From assembly GCA_016718405.1 (NCBI GenBank), contig JADKDJ010000034.1, positions 183,757-247,756 on the forward strand: DNA of 64,000 nucleotides. The letters run 5' to 3'. A program made the position numbers and the translations under genes. Shown here in pieces: positions 44,865-54,146 of the stretch (the first letter of the stretch is position 1; each line of letters starts with the position of its first letter). A model generated the notes under the pieces. That model was not told where the DNA came from, ran no database searches, and saw nothing but the letters and a program-made list of their open reading frames with translations. The stretch is from Candidatus Rhodoferax odensensis. Its GTDB lineage: Bacteria > Pseudomonadota > Gammaproteobacteria > Burkholderiales > Burkholderiaceae_C.

Positions 44865-45401
44865 TCAGATGTAGGGCAGGTAACCGTAGCGGGCCGCCCG
44901 GCTGCGCTGCCGATCTGCCACGCGTGCAGTGGGATCTTGGGCCAGCGGGTTCACGCTGGTTTGGCCAGTCATGGTTGCGGCTTCTTCCTGGTTGCGCTGA
45001 ATCACCATCCGCAAGTCCGCCATCACCCGTGGATCGGACTGCGCGATGGCCCAAAAACGCTCGTCAGCGCGAGTTTGAGCGACACGACGGGACCAGGCGT
45101 TGAACGCATCGACCGCGGTGACAGCCAGTTGGCGGGCAGCGCCACCGAATATCGCCAACGCTGCGAATCCAACCGCCCATAACGCCACCCAGGCGACCAT
45201 CAAGTGCCCATCGGCCCAGGTGTCGATCAGTTGATCGGCCACCACCACCAATGCGGAGGCCATGGCGGCCAGCAGCATTGCGCTAAGGCCTTTGGCGGCG
45301 TCATACCGCACGCGGGATTTGGACGCGAGGCTAGAGCGGAAACCTTGCGGTGCCGCGACCCCGTTGGTGGCGTAGGGCATGGAAGTCAACGTGTTGGCCA
45401 T
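44865..45401 (-). CDS. Hypothetical two-helix membrane protein
   Basis: A 178-residue protein I do not recognise. Two adjacent hydrophobic helices (LSAMLLAAMASALVVVADQLI and LMVAWVALWAVGFAALAIFGG) lie in the middle, with a Ser/Arg/Lys-rich N-terminus and a long soluble C-terminus containing DERFWAIAQSDPRVMADL. No signal peptide. It is transcribed divergently from a LysR regulator 125 bases away, which may control it. It ends at the terminator downstream of pckG. Confidence 0.65.
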   Translation of the reverse strand: MANTLTSMPYATNGVAAPQGFRSSLASKSRVRYDAAKGLSAMLLAAMASALVVVADQLIDTWADGHLMVAWVALWAVGFAALAIFGGAARQLAVTAVDAFNAWSRRVAQTRADERFWAIAQSDPRVMADLRMVIQRNQEEAATMTGQTSVNPLAQDPTARVADRQRSRAARYGYLPYI

Positions 45402-45525
45402 GGTGTGGTCCTTCTCTTTGGCAATGGCGGCGTGTGGCCGAATGAGGTGATATTAGGGTTTACTCTGGTATTTCTCAAGTTTATATTTATGATGATGTCT
45501 ATTCATGTTGGTGATTAATTAAACG

Positions 45526-46482
45526 ATGCAGAGCATCAACTTCCGCACCCTTGACCTGAATCTGCTGCGCGTGTTCGACGAAGTCATGGCCGAGCGCAGC
45601 CTGACCCGGGCGGCGCACAATCTATCTTTGACTCAACCGGCGGTCAGCAACGCCTTGCGACGCCTGCGCCAATCCTTGGGTGACGACCTGCTGCAACGCA
45701 GTGGACAGGGTGTGGCCCCCACACCGCGCGCGTTGGCACTGTGGCCGTCGGTACGGGACGCCTTGCGACAACTGCAGGGCGCGGTGGCGCCCGGCCGGTT
45801 CGAGCCGACACAGGCCAAGACCGCTTTTGTTCTGACCATGGCCGACGCAACCGCGGCTGTGCTGATGCCAGGCCTGATCGCCATCATGGACCGCGACGCG
45901 CCGGGTGTTTCCGTGCGGGTAGTGCCGCTGACCACGCGCGACCCGCGACGCCTGCTTGATGGCGAACACGCCAGCCTGGCCGTCGGTTACTTCCCGGCCG
46001 TGATGGCGGACATGACCGCCCGCGCCGAACAGGACGAAGTCGTGGCATTTGCCCACCAGCGCCTCTACAGTGGCCAGTATGTGTGCGCCATGCGGCGCGA
46101 CCATCCGCTGGCCAGCGGCGTGCTGACCCTGGATCGGTACTGCGCCGCCCGGCATCTGCTGGTGAGCTTTTCCGGGCGCCCCTACGGTTTTGTCGATGAG
46201 GCTCTGTCTGCGCTTGGTCGCCATCGGCACGTGGTGATCACCGTTAACCAGTTTTTCACCGCCGGGCAGGTCGTGGCCAGCTCGAACCTCCTGACGGTCA
46301 TGCCACGTCACTTTGCCGGCGTGACGGGTATCGCCGATCAATTGGTGCTGCGCGAGCTGCCGTTCGAGGTCGCATCCATGCACATCGACACGCTTTGGCA
46401 CCGTCGTTCGCAGCACGACAGCGCCCACCAATGGCTTCGCGCGACGGTTTTTGAGGTGGCCACAGCCGCGTTTGCCAATTGA
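45526..46482 (+). CDS. LysR-family transcriptional regulator
   Basis: A 318-residue LTTR. The N-terminal HTH reads LDLNLLRVFDEVMAERSLTR...LSLTQPAVSNALRRLRQSLGDDLL, followed by a linker helix and a substrate-binding domain from about residue 100. It is divergent from the two-helix membrane protein gene, the usual LTTR target position. The inducer is unknown. Confidence 0.88.
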   Translation: MQSINFRTLDLNLLRVFDEVMAERSLTRAAHNLSLTQPAVSNALRRLRQSLGDDLLQRSGQGVAPTPRALALWPSVRDALRQLQGAVAPGRFEPTQAKTAFVLTMADATAAVLMPGLIAIMDRDAPGVSVRVVPLTTRDPRRLLDGEHASLAVGYFPAVMADMTARAEQDEVVAFAHQRLYSGQYVCAMRRDHPLASGVLTLDRYCAARHLLVSFSGRPYGFVDEALSALGRHRHVVITVNQFFTAGQVVASSNLLTVMPRHFAGVTGIADQLVLRELPFEVASMHIDTLWHRRSQHDSAHQWLRATVFEVATAAFAN

Positions 46483-46576
46483 CTGCAACGGTCATCACCC
46501 CACCGTGATGAAGGGCGATGCGCGCCGTTGAATCCGACCGCTTGAGTACACTGCAACTTTCAAAATGTGAGGCTTT

Positions 46577-46999
46577 ATGAAGATTCTCATTGCCATCGAC
46601 GGCAGCCCGTACACCAAGAAGATGCTCGCCTACCTGACCACCCACACCGATCTGTTCAGCGCCAACAATTCGTACACGGTACTGACGGTTCAACCCGCCT
46701 TGCCGCCGCGTGCGCGCGCCGCTGTCGGAAAGGACATCGTTGAAAACTATTACACCGAGGAGTCCGAAAAAATCATCGGACCAGTTACCAAGTTCCTGCT
46801 GCGCCATGGTATCGACGCCAAGAGCGAGTGGAAAGTTGGCCACGCTGGGCAGATGATTGCCAAGTTTGCCGAGTCAGGCAAGTTTGACTTGCTGGTGATG
46901 GGCTCACACGGCCATGGCGCGGTGATGAATCTGGTCATGGGCTCAGTTGCCACCCAAGTGCTGGCGCACTGCCGTGTGCCGGTGCTGATGGTGCGCTAG
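46577..46999 (+). CDS. Universal stress protein (UspA family)
   Basis: A 140-residue single Usp domain. It starts MKILIAIDGSPYTKKM (the D-G-S phosphate contact) and ends with the ATP motif GSHGHGAVMNLVMGSVA. It probably binds ATP and acts in stress survival. GAGG precedes the ATG, and TACACT upstream at about 46546 is a plausible -10 box. Confidence 0.92.
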   Translation: MKILIAIDGSPYTKKMLAYLTTHTDLFSANNSYTVLTVQPALPPRARAAVGKDIVENYYTEESEKIIGPVTKFLLRHGIDAKSEWKVGHAGQMIAKFAESGKFDLLVMGSHGHGAVMNLVMGSVATQVLAHCRVPVLMVR

Positions 47000-47051
47000 G
47001 GAGTACCTCCTTCAGCGGCTCGGCCGAACGGCATGCGCCCTGCGCTCAGGG

Positions 47052-47966
47052 TCAAGGCGTGACCAAGGACGATGCCGCCGCGCGAGTGAGGGCCCCGGTC
47101 AGGCTATCCAGCACGACCGAGTCCAGGTTCCAGCAATGCCAGTACAGCTCAATGGGCAAAGCGAAATCGGGCGCTATATTGACCAATTGACCGGCCTGCA
47201 AATAGGCCCTGACTTGCAACTCGGGTAGCACGCTGACGCCCCAGCCTGCGCGCACCGCGCGCACCTGGCCCTCAGAACTGGGAACAAACATCTGGCGCAG
47301 TGATATGCGCTTGAGCCCGAAAGCGCGGCAGACGAACTCCGATTGCAGATCGTCCTTGCGATTGAACGCGATAAACGGCACTTTCTGGAAGTTGTACGGA
47401 GTCAGCCCGTTGGGGCAATGCTCGGCGGCAAAGGTCGGCTCGGCCACCGTCACATACGACATGGCGCCCAATGACACAACCTTGCAGCCGCGCAAAGCCT
47501 GCTTCAAGGTCGTGACGCAGCCCAACACCTGGCCTTCGCGCAGCCAGCCGTGGGTAAAGTCCTGATCATCCGTGATGATTTCCATCGCCAGGCCCTGGTG
47601 CGCCAGCCCGTTCAGCGCGGGCAGGGCCCAGGTGGCGATACTGTCCGCGTTGATGGCAATCGAGATCTGCTCCTGATCCACCCCACTGGCACTGGCGCCT
47701 GGCGCTAGCTCTTTGAGGTCGCGCTCCAAATCGGCGCGCAGCAAGCGCATCTGCATCGCATGCTTGAGCAGCAAGCGTCCGGCCGATGTGGGTTTGAGTG
47801 GCCTGCTGCGCACGATCAGCACCGTGCCGACCTGCACCTCCAGCGACCGCAGGCGCTGCGACACGGCCGACTGGGTAATCGACAGGCGTACCGCAGCGCG
47901 TTCAAAACCGCCCTCCTCCACAATCGCAGCCAGGCATTCCAGCGCATCCGGGTCGAAGGTACTCAT
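47052..47966 (-). CDS. argP: ArgP-like LysR-family regulator
   Basis: A 304-residue LTTR of the ArgP (IciA) branch. The N-terminus FDPDALECLAAIVEEGGFERAAVRL...ITQSAVSQRLRSLEVQVGTVLIVRSRPLKPT is typical. ArgP proteins normally activate a divergent LysE/ArgO exporter. Here the flanking region to the right holds no such gene; the only LysE-type gene is at 12.1 kb. The assignment to ArgP rests on the HTH and on RSRPLKPTSAG. Confidence 0.8.
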   Translation of the reverse strand: MSTFDPDALECLAAIVEEGGFERAAVRLSITQSAVSQRLRSLEVQVGTVLIVRSRPLKPTSAGRLLLKHAMQMRLLRADLERDLKELAPGASASGVDQEQISIAINADSIATWALPALNGLAHQGLAMEIITDDQDFTHGWLREGQVLGCVTTLKQALRGCKVVSLGAMSYVTVAEPTFAAEHCPNGLTPYNFQKVPFIAFNRKDDLQSEFVCRAFGLKRISLRQMFVPSSEGQVRAVRAGWGVSVLPELQVRAYLQAGQLVNIAPDFALPIELYWHCWNLDSVVLDSLTGALTRAAASSLVTP

Positions 47967-48085
47967 ATTAGGTATTCTAATATTTTTGACCGTGCGTTAA
48001 ATCCCTTTCTATTCTCGTAACTTGTCGGTCGCGCGGCAGCCAAGCAGACCAGCGGAGCCTGTGGTTGCGCGATGAAGGTTCAGAA

Positions 48086-49774
48086 TCACTCGCGCACGAT
48101 GCGACCGCTCTGAATACGCTCAATGCTTTGTGGCTGCTCCGCCAGCAACTCGCTCAAGGCATCGATGTCCATCCCCAGGCTGACGCGGTCGCGGCCCTGC
48201 TTGAAGATGCCGTGCCCGTCGCCGCCTTCGGCCATGAAGTTGTTCACCACCACGCGGTAGTTCCGTCCGAGCTCCAGCGCTTGCCCATCCACCAACACGG
48301 TGCCGAGTACCGGCTTGCCATCGCGCAGCTTCCAGCGGTAATGAAGTGAGTGCGACACCTGCAGCAGCCGCGGCGGCGCGTCGGTCTTGGGCAACTGGCG
48401 CTGCAGCAGGTCATGTACCTGCGCACCACTGAGTGACATCACCACCAAGTCATTGGAGAACGGTTGCACGGCAAACAGATCACCCAAGGTGACCGCGCGC
48501 CCAGGCTCCACCGCCAGGTCGGCCCGAATGCCACCAGGGTTCATGAAAGCCATATCCGCCGGGCCACGGCGCTTGGCGTAAGCCAATTGAGCGTCAGCGA
48601 TCAGGTTGCCCATGGTGCTGTCAGCATACGGCGCCTGCACCGCCCGCTGGGCGCCCCGGCTGAGTTGAGCGATGGGTTTGTTGCGGATGCTGGCGGTCAA
48701 CTCGGCCGCGCGCTGGACCAACGCGACGAACCCGGGATTGGGCTGGTATTGCGCCTGCAGTACCGCATGGTTGACCGCTTGTGCATCGAGCAGCTCACCT
48801 CGGCCACTGAGGGTGAGCCGGGTTTCAGTCAGCCAGCCACCGTTGCTGCCGGCCTGCACCACCAGTCGGCCATTGATCTTGCAGGTGTAGGCCTGATGGG
48901 TGTGGCCGGTGATCAGCATCGCATAGGCCCGGTCCAGCCCCTTGGCGATGTCGACACCCCGGCCCTGCAGGCCCGGACATGCGTAACTGGGATCGTTCGC
49001 GGCGCCCTGATGCGAGGCACCTTCATGCATCACCGCAATCAGCAACTGCGCGCCTTCGGCCCGGAGCTGCGGCACCAGCGCATTGAGAGTGTGCACCTCG
49101 TCGACAAAGCGCAGGCCACGAATTCCCGAGGGGATCACCACCATCGGCGTGTCGCGCGTGACGACGCCCACAAAGGCCACCTTGAGACCGGCCACATCGC
49201 GAACCACGTGGGTGGGCAACACGGGCAGGCCCGTCTGCACATCCAACATATTGGCCGCCAGGTAAGGAAAGCCCGGCCCCTTGAAGCCCGGCCAAGCGCA
49301 GCCATCGCTGGGGCATTCGCCGCGGGTCTTGCGCTGCAATTCCTTCAGGCCCGCGTCCAGCTCGTGGTTGCCCAAGGCACTGGCCGCCAGACCCAGCTCA
49401 CCGAGGGCGGCCAAGGTAGGCTCGTCCTTCAACAGGGACGACAGCAAGGGCGTCGCGCCGATCAAATCACCCGCCGCCACAAACACGCTGTGCTGGCGCT
49501 GCGCCCGCAGGCCCTGAAGCACGGTCGCCAGGTGCGCCACGCCGCCGGCTGGCTGACCCTTGAGTTCGCCCGAGGCGTCCGGCACACGCGCCATCAGAGG
49601 CACCGGCCCCTTGGCCTGCAGGTGGCCATGAAAATCATTGATGGAAAAGATGCTGAGTTCGCGCGGCGGTGCGGGCGGTGCCTCGACCGTGGCGCAGCCG
49701 GCCAGTACCGCCGCAGTGATCAGCGCCAGGACTCGCAAACTGACGCGCAATTGCGACAAGAAGGGATCTTTCAT
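48086..49774 (-). CDS. Lipoprotein 5'-nucleotidase/metallophosphoesterase
   Basis: A 562-residue lipoprotein (lipobox LAGC near residue 26) with a calcineurin-like phosphatase domain: NDFHGH, AAGDLIGATPLL, GNHELDAG and GHTHQAYTCK. The C-terminal ~200 residues form the 5'-nucleotidase specificity domain (NPGGIRADLAVEPG, VNNFMAEGGDGH). It hydrolyses nucleotides in the periplasm to release nucleoside and phosphate. GGAG precedes the ATG. A terminator lies just upstream, between it and the receptor gene. Confidence 0.92.
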   Translation of the reverse strand: MKDPFLSQLRVSLRVLALITAAVLAGCATVEAPPAPPRELSIFSINDFHGHLQAKGPVPLMARVPDASGELKGQPAGGVAHLATVLQGLRAQRQHSVFVAAGDLIGATPLLSSLLKDEPTLAALGELGLAASALGNHELDAGLKELQRKTRGECPSDGCAWPGFKGPGFPYLAANMLDVQTGLPVLPTHVVRDVAGLKVAFVGVVTRDTPMVVIPSGIRGLRFVDEVHTLNALVPQLRAEGAQLLIAVMHEGASHQGAANDPSYACPGLQGRGVDIAKGLDRAYAMLITGHTHQAYTCKINGRLVVQAGSNGGWLTETRLTLSGRGELLDAQAVNHAVLQAQYQPNPGFVALVQRAAELTASIRNKPIAQLSRGAQRAVQAPYADSTMGNLIADAQLAYAKRRGPADMAFMNPGGIRADLAVEPGRAVTLGDLFAVQPFSNDLVVMSLSGAQVHDLLQRQLPKTDAPPRLLQVSHSLHYRWKLRDGKPVLGTVLVDGQALELGRNYRVVVNNFMAEGGDGHGIFKQGRDRVSLGMDIDALSELLAEQPQSIERIQSGRIVRE

Positions 49775-49791
49775 GATCGGGGTCTCTCCAT

Positions 49792-49825
49792 TAAAAAACC
49801 GATGTCGGGCAAGCTCGGCATCGGT
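49792..49825 (-). terminator. Intrinsic terminator downstream of the receptor gene
   Basis: On the minus strand ACCGATGCCGAG...CCCGACATCGGT folds into a stem (49825-49798) followed by TTTTTT. It lies after the receptor stop and only about 20 bases before the 5'-nucleotidase ATG, so it would end receptor transcription; readthrough or a separate start would be needed for the nucleotidase. Confidence 0.75.
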
Positions 49826-49875
49826 CTGTTATCAACTGAATTGGCGCCAGGCGGCGCCACCCTTGGGTCAGGTCG

Positions 49876-52800
49876 TCAGAATTCGTACCGCAGGGTTACC
49901 TGGGCCGCCCACTGCGACTCGCCTTTAACCTGCCGCGTAACGTAGTCTTCGACGTTGGTCACAGCGTAAATGTACTTGCCGTTGGCATCCAAGCCCTTGT
50001 AGTTGACGAAGCTGCGCGCCAGGCCGCCAGCAGGCTGGAATGCGATCTCGTCGATATGCCCCCAGCGTTTGTTGAGCAGGTTGCCAACGTTCAAAATGTC
50101 AAACGTCAACACGCCTTTGTGGCGGCCACTGAAGCCCGGTATTTCCTGGCTGATGCGTATGTCGAAACTGTTGGTGAACTTGGCAAAGGCGTTGTTGCGG
50201 CTAACCACCCCACCCTTCGCGCCCGCCAACTCTGGGTTTGCGTCGACAACCGCCCAAAATTTGGCCTCGTTCGCTGCGGCCTCGGCTGCGTCCTTGCCAT
50301 AGAAGACCACTTCGCCCGAACCGGCGCCGGATGGAATGTACATCAGATCATTGCCGGCCACGCCATCCCCGTTGAGGTCGTTGTTGAAGGTCCAGCTGTA
50401 CGGTTTTCCCTTGCGGCCCTCGTAAAACAGACCAACTGTGGTCTTGTAGCTGCCGACAAAGGCCTTCGACCAGTTGAGTGCGGCATTGACACGGTCGCGC
50501 ACCAGGTAATTCGAATTGGCGGTGACTTGCTCATTCGGATTGAAGATGGCGCGTGCATTGAAATTTGAATTGGACACGGACGAGGTCAAGGGGCTCACTT
50601 CCTTGGCGTCCGTGCGGGTGTAGGCCAGTTGCCAACCCAGGCCACCTCGTCCCGGGTCAGACAGGGACAAGGTCAGCGCGCTGCCGCCGCCTTCCTTGGT
50701 CTTGATCGCCTCGACGACGTTGGCAAAGCCCGGATTGCTCAGCGCGCGGGTCCGGTTGTCAGGGCACGCGGTACCACCGGTCACCAAAGACCCACCCGAG
50801 CTCCAGCAGTCGGTCTTGTAGCCCGATGCCGTGTAGAACAGGTCGCGGCCATCACTGCCCTTGCGGGTGGGCGCGCCCAAATTCAGGTGCCGGAAAGTGA
50901 TGCCCGAGTGGTTCTTGGTTACCAGCGCCTCTGCACCCGCAACCAGGCCGCCCCATGGCAACTCGGATTCCATGGCCAGGTTGAGCTTCCAGACTGCCGG
51001 CTGAGCCAGGTCTTTACTCAGAAAATCAACATTTGCGGCCGGAGCTGAGCCCACAAAGCTGGTGGGCTGCTTGGCGGGGTCTGGACTGAAAATGCCAGGG
51101 TCCGACGTTGGACATGCTGCAAACGAACCACCACAGCCAACCAGACGCGTGGCCACCCCGGTGTTTGAATAGGGGTTGGACAACCATACGGTTGCCGCTG
51201 CTCCCTGGAACAAGCCGACGCCGCCACGCACCTGGGCCTTGCGCTCTAGGCTGCCGACGTTCCAGTTGAATCCAAAACGCGGCTGAAACAGATTCTGCCC
51301 GTCGGGCGTCTGGGTGTTGTCGAGACCAAATCCGCCGGATTGGCGCTTGTTCGTTGCCGGGTCACCCGCCACCATCGGCGCTGCGGCGGCGGCGTTGGCC
51401 TTGGGCTTGTCAGGCAAGTCCAGCGTGTCAAGCCGGCCGCCAAGCGTCACGTTCAGGTCCTTGTTAACGCGCCAGGTGTCTTGCAGGAAAAGGCCGATGT
51501 TGCGCATGCTCCAGGTCGCCACGCCATCGGCCAGCGTGCCTCCCGAAGCCGGCACCTGTACGGTGTAGCTGGTGGGACGCCCACGCTGGAAGTTCTCCAG
51601 CGAGGCCGCTTCAATCTGGGCTGCGGTGGCCTTGCCGCAGTCGGCAATGGACCCAAAGCTGTAGGCGCCCGCGATGCAGCCAAAGGTGTAATTTCCATTG
51701 ACGTTTTGCAGGAACGCGTTATAGATCTTGTTGTCGCTGATGTCGGTACCAAATTTCAGCTCATGTTCCTTGAGCACTAGGTTGCCTCCCAGATAAATGT
51801 CACTCGTGTCAGTTGACAACTGGTTGAACTGGCGGCTTTGTTCCGTGCCAAAGCGAAGCGTTCGGGTACCGGTCGTGACCCCAGCCGGTGCGCCCGTTGG
51901 CAAGGCGCCTGGGAACGACAGCGCAATCTGTGGCGAGGTGGCATTGTTGGCAAAGAGGCTGTCGTACTTGCGGCTCGAAACCTTTACCTCAGTCGAGAAG
52001 TTGTCGGTCCAATCGGCGAACCATTGGCCCACAACGGTTTCGAGGTTCTTCTTCTGACTGGACCAATGCGAACTCAGGGACAGCTCGCGGTTGCTGAAGT
52101 TGTAGAAGAAAGGCTCTGCCTGTTCGGTCTTGGAGTAGCGAATGTTGGCGCGGTGGTTCTCGTTCAAATTCCAGTCGAGCTTAATCAACGCATCCTTGAC
52201 CACCAATTCGGTGCCCGTCGGCACCTCCGACCCGCCAATGTCCATGCCATAGACCGTCTTGGCGATGTCTTGCGCTTTGGCAATCGCCGCGGGCGTGATG
52301 CCCACGTTGGTCATGACACTGCCTATCGGGCCAAAGTCCGGCGCGCCTCGGGTGCTGCGCAACTCTTCGAGCGCCCCAAAGAAGAAAAGCTTGTCCTTGA
52401 TGATGGGGCCACCCAGCGTTACCCCTTTGGTGTTCTCCTTGAAAGCGGGCGCCTGGTAGTAACTCTCGTCGGTGCGGTTGAAGCGATCACCCACCAGTTC
52501 GTCATCGCGAAACACGTAGTAGACGCTGCCCTTGAAGTCATTGGTACCCGATTTGGTCACCGCGTTGATGTTGGCACCGGTGTAGCCCTGCTGGGTTACG
52601 TCAAAGTTTGAAATATTGACTTGCACCGATTGAATGGCGTCGATCGAAATCGGCTGCTTGGCGGTGGGCAGGTTGTTGCTTTCCAGACCGAATGTGTCAT
52701 TGGTGCGAACACCGTCAATCGTGATGGAGTTGAAGCGCGTGTTCTGGCCCATGGCAGAGATCTCGCCACGCTCCTTGTCGGTTTGCGATAGACGCGGATC

Positions 52801-53292
52801 ATTGCGCGCATAGTCCTGCAGGTTGCGAGCGATGGAGGCGTAGGCCTCAAGCTCCTTGCGTCCGAGATTGGTGCCCGCGCCCATGCTGCCACTGTTGAAC
52901 TTACTCGCAGCCGAGCCGGTGACCTCCACCCTGCCCAGCACGGCACCGCCAATCTGCGCGTCCAGGCTTGTGGCTTCGGCCAGCAGCAGATAGACATCGT
53001 CACGAGTCTCCGTCACACCACCCTTGCTGAACGTCACGGTGTAGGGCCCACCCACGCGCAGGCCTCGCGCAGCATACCGCCCTTGCTCGTCCGAGACCAC
53101 CTTGTTCACCGATCCGGATTCACGGTGCAAGATCGTCACGCTGGCGCCCGCCACCGGCTTGCCGTCCGCGCCGGTAATGCGCCCGGCCACGCCAGCCGTC
53201 GTGTTTTGTGCCAGCACAGGTGCGGCCGCCAGAATGGCCACAGCGGCGCTGAGCGCCGTGCGCGAAAAACCTGCCCAATGTCGATTGATCAT
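49876..53292 (-). CDS. Oar-type TonB-dependent outer-membrane receptor
   Basis: A 1138-residue outer-membrane protein. A signal peptide (LSAAVAILAAAPVLAQ) is followed by a carboxypeptidase regulatory-like domain (VAGRITGADGKPVAGASVTI), a plug (AYASIARNLQDYARNDPRLS, then SITIDGVRTNDTFGLESNNLP) and a long beta barrel. The C-terminal residue is Phe (VTLRYEF), as required for barrel insertion. The Oar family includes outer-membrane receptors of unknown substrate. It lies next to a 5'-nucleotidase. AGGAG lies 8 bases before the ATG. A Pho-box-like site lies upstream. Confidence 0.9.
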   Translation of the reverse strand: MINRHWAGFSRTALSAAVAILAAAPVLAQNTTAGVAGRITGADGKPVAGASVTILHRESGSVNKVVSDEQGRYAARGLRVGGPYTVTFSKGGVTETRDDVYLLLAEATSLDAQIGGAVLGRVEVTGSAASKFNSGSMGAGTNLGRKELEAYASIARNLQDYARNDPRLSQTDKERGEISAMGQNTRFNSITIDGVRTNDTFGLESNNLPTAKQPISIDAIQSVQVNISNFDVTQQGYTGANINAVTKSGTNDFKGSVYYVFRDDELVGDRFNRTDESYYQAPAFKENTKGVTLGGPIIKDKLFFFGALEELRSTRGAPDFGPIGSVMTNVGITPAAIAKAQDIAKTVYGMDIGGSEVPTGTELVVKDALIKLDWNLNENHRANIRYSKTEQAEPFFYNFSNRELSLSSHWSSQKKNLETVVGQWFADWTDNFSTEVKVSSRKYDSLFANNATSPQIALSFPGALPTGAPAGVTTGTRTLRFGTEQSRQFNQLSTDTSDIYLGGNLVLKEHELKFGTDISDNKIYNAFLQNVNGNYTFGCIAGAYSFGSIADCGKATAAQIEAASLENFQRGRPTSYTVQVPASGGTLADGVATWSMRNIGLFLQDTWRVNKDLNVTLGGRLDTLDLPDKPKANAAAAAPMVAGDPATNKRQSGGFGLDNTQTPDGQNLFQPRFGFNWNVGSLERKAQVRGGVGLFQGAAATVWLSNPYSNTGVATRLVGCGGSFAACPTSDPGIFSPDPAKQPTSFVGSAPAANVDFLSKDLAQPAVWKLNLAMESELPWGGLVAGAEALVTKNHSGITFRHLNLGAPTRKGSDGRDLFYTASGYKTDCWSSGGSLVTGGTACPDNRTRALSNPGFANVVEAIKTKEGGGSALTLSLSDPGRGGLGWQLAYTRTDAKEVSPLTSSVSNSNFNARAIFNPNEQVTANSNYLVRDRVNAALNWSKAFVGSYKTTVGLFYEGRKGKPYSWTFNNDLNGDGVAGNDLMYIPSGAGSGEVVFYGKDAAEAAANEAKFWAVVDANPELAGAKGGVVSRNNAFAKFTNSFDIRISQEIPGFSGRHKGVLTFDILNVGNLLNKRWGHIDEIAFQPAGGLARSFVNYKGLDANGKYIYAVTNVEDYVTRQVKGESQWAAQVTLRYEF

Positions 53293-53305
53293 CCGTCGTC
53301 TCCTG

Positions 53306-53338
53306 AAAAAAATAAGCCCCCAACTGAGCGATGGGGGC
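53306..53338 (-). terminator. Leader terminator upstream of the receptor gene
   Basis: On the minus strand GCCCCCA (53338-53332) and TGGGGGC (53322-53316) form a 7-bp stem, followed by TTATTTTTTT. It ends only ~14 bases before the ATG and overlaps the region before the SD. It could be the terminator of the upstream isochorismatase gene, or a leader attenuator for the receptor. Confidence 0.65.
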
Positions 53339-53371
53339 CCGCGCGCGAAATTGCAAGCGCTGTGTAAAGTC

Positions 53372-53405
53372 AGTCTAGCCGCGCTTTATGGCGAAAACAT
53401 GACAT
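53372..53405 (-). promoter_or_regulatory. Pho-box-like site and -10 upstream of the receptor gene
   Basis: On the minus strand ATGTCATGTTTTCGCCAT (53405-53388) shows two CTGTCAT-like heptamers 11 bases apart; the first matches 6 of 7 positions, the second 4 of 7. TAGACT (53377-53372) lies 10 bases further, the spacing of the classic Pho box to a -10. The match is moderate. Confidence 0.4.
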
Positions 53406-53477
53406 TGCACTGCAGCAAAGGGAAAGTCCTAGGGTTGCCGCCTTTCACGGAGCCAGATCTCGATCAAGGGGCGAGGG

Positions 53478-54026
53478 TCAATCGGTCACGGCCCGAAATA
53501 TGATTTCCACGCTGTCGACTGCGCTGATTGACGGCCCAAAACTGGTCAGACAGGGCAGCGTGGCATTGTGGTGCGCCCTGATCTGCACCGCCGTGGCATG
53601 GGCCTTGTCATGCGTGGTATGCGCATCGGCGGCCAGCACGACCTCATAGCCCAGACCGGCGGCACTTCGGGTGGTGGTGTCCACACAAAACTCTGTGGCA
53701 TAGCCGCAAATGACCAAGCGCCCAACGTCACGATCGGCCAACCAGTCGCCAAGGGTGGTGTTAAGAAACGAGTCGGGCGTTCGCTTTCGAATCCGTTCAT
53801 CGCCGGGTTGAACTTGCAGTTGCTGCGCCAGTTGCCAGCCATCGGATCCAAACGCCAGCGACCCTGACAGACGTTCGTGCTGAATGAAGGCCACCGGCAC
53901 CCCCGCGGCTCGACAGCGCTGGGTCAGTGCATTGATCCGCTGAACCACTGCATCTGCGTCAGAAGGCTGCGGCACAGGATCAAACAGTCCGTGCTGGACG
54001 TCTATCACGAGCAGTGCTGTTCTCAT
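53478..54026 (-). CDS. Isochorismatase-family cysteine hydrolase
   Basis: A 182-residue hydrolase. The catalytic triad is visible: Asp in LLVIDVQHGLFDP, Lys in RIRKRTPDSF and Cys in GYATEFCVDTTTRSA. The substrate is not predictable in this family (amides, isochorismate, nicotinamide). The ATG at 54026 starts the conserved MRTALLVIDVQ; an upstream in-frame start at 54068 adds a Pro-rich tail and was rejected. Confidence 0.87.
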   Translation of the reverse strand: MRTALLVIDVQHGLFDPVPQPSDADAVVQRINALTQRCRAAGVPVAFIQHERLSGSLAFGSDGWQLAQQLQVQPGDERIRKRTPDSFLNTTLGDWLADRDVGRLVICGYATEFCVDTTTRSAAGLGYEVVLAADAHTTHDKAHATAVQIRAHHNATLPCLTSFGPSISAVDSVEIIFRAVTD

Positions 54027-54146
54027 GGGTAACCTGGCTGGTATCACGGGGGGCGACCGTCCAGGCATTATTGCGCGTCCAGCAATTGCACGCTACGCCC
54101 AAGCCAATAGGTCTTAGACTGGCGGGCCACACGCACCACTTGCCCC

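Noticed and set aside
48464..49945. A 493-codon open frame on the plus strand
   Set aside because: Antisense to the 5'-nucleotidase gene, with low-complexity translation.
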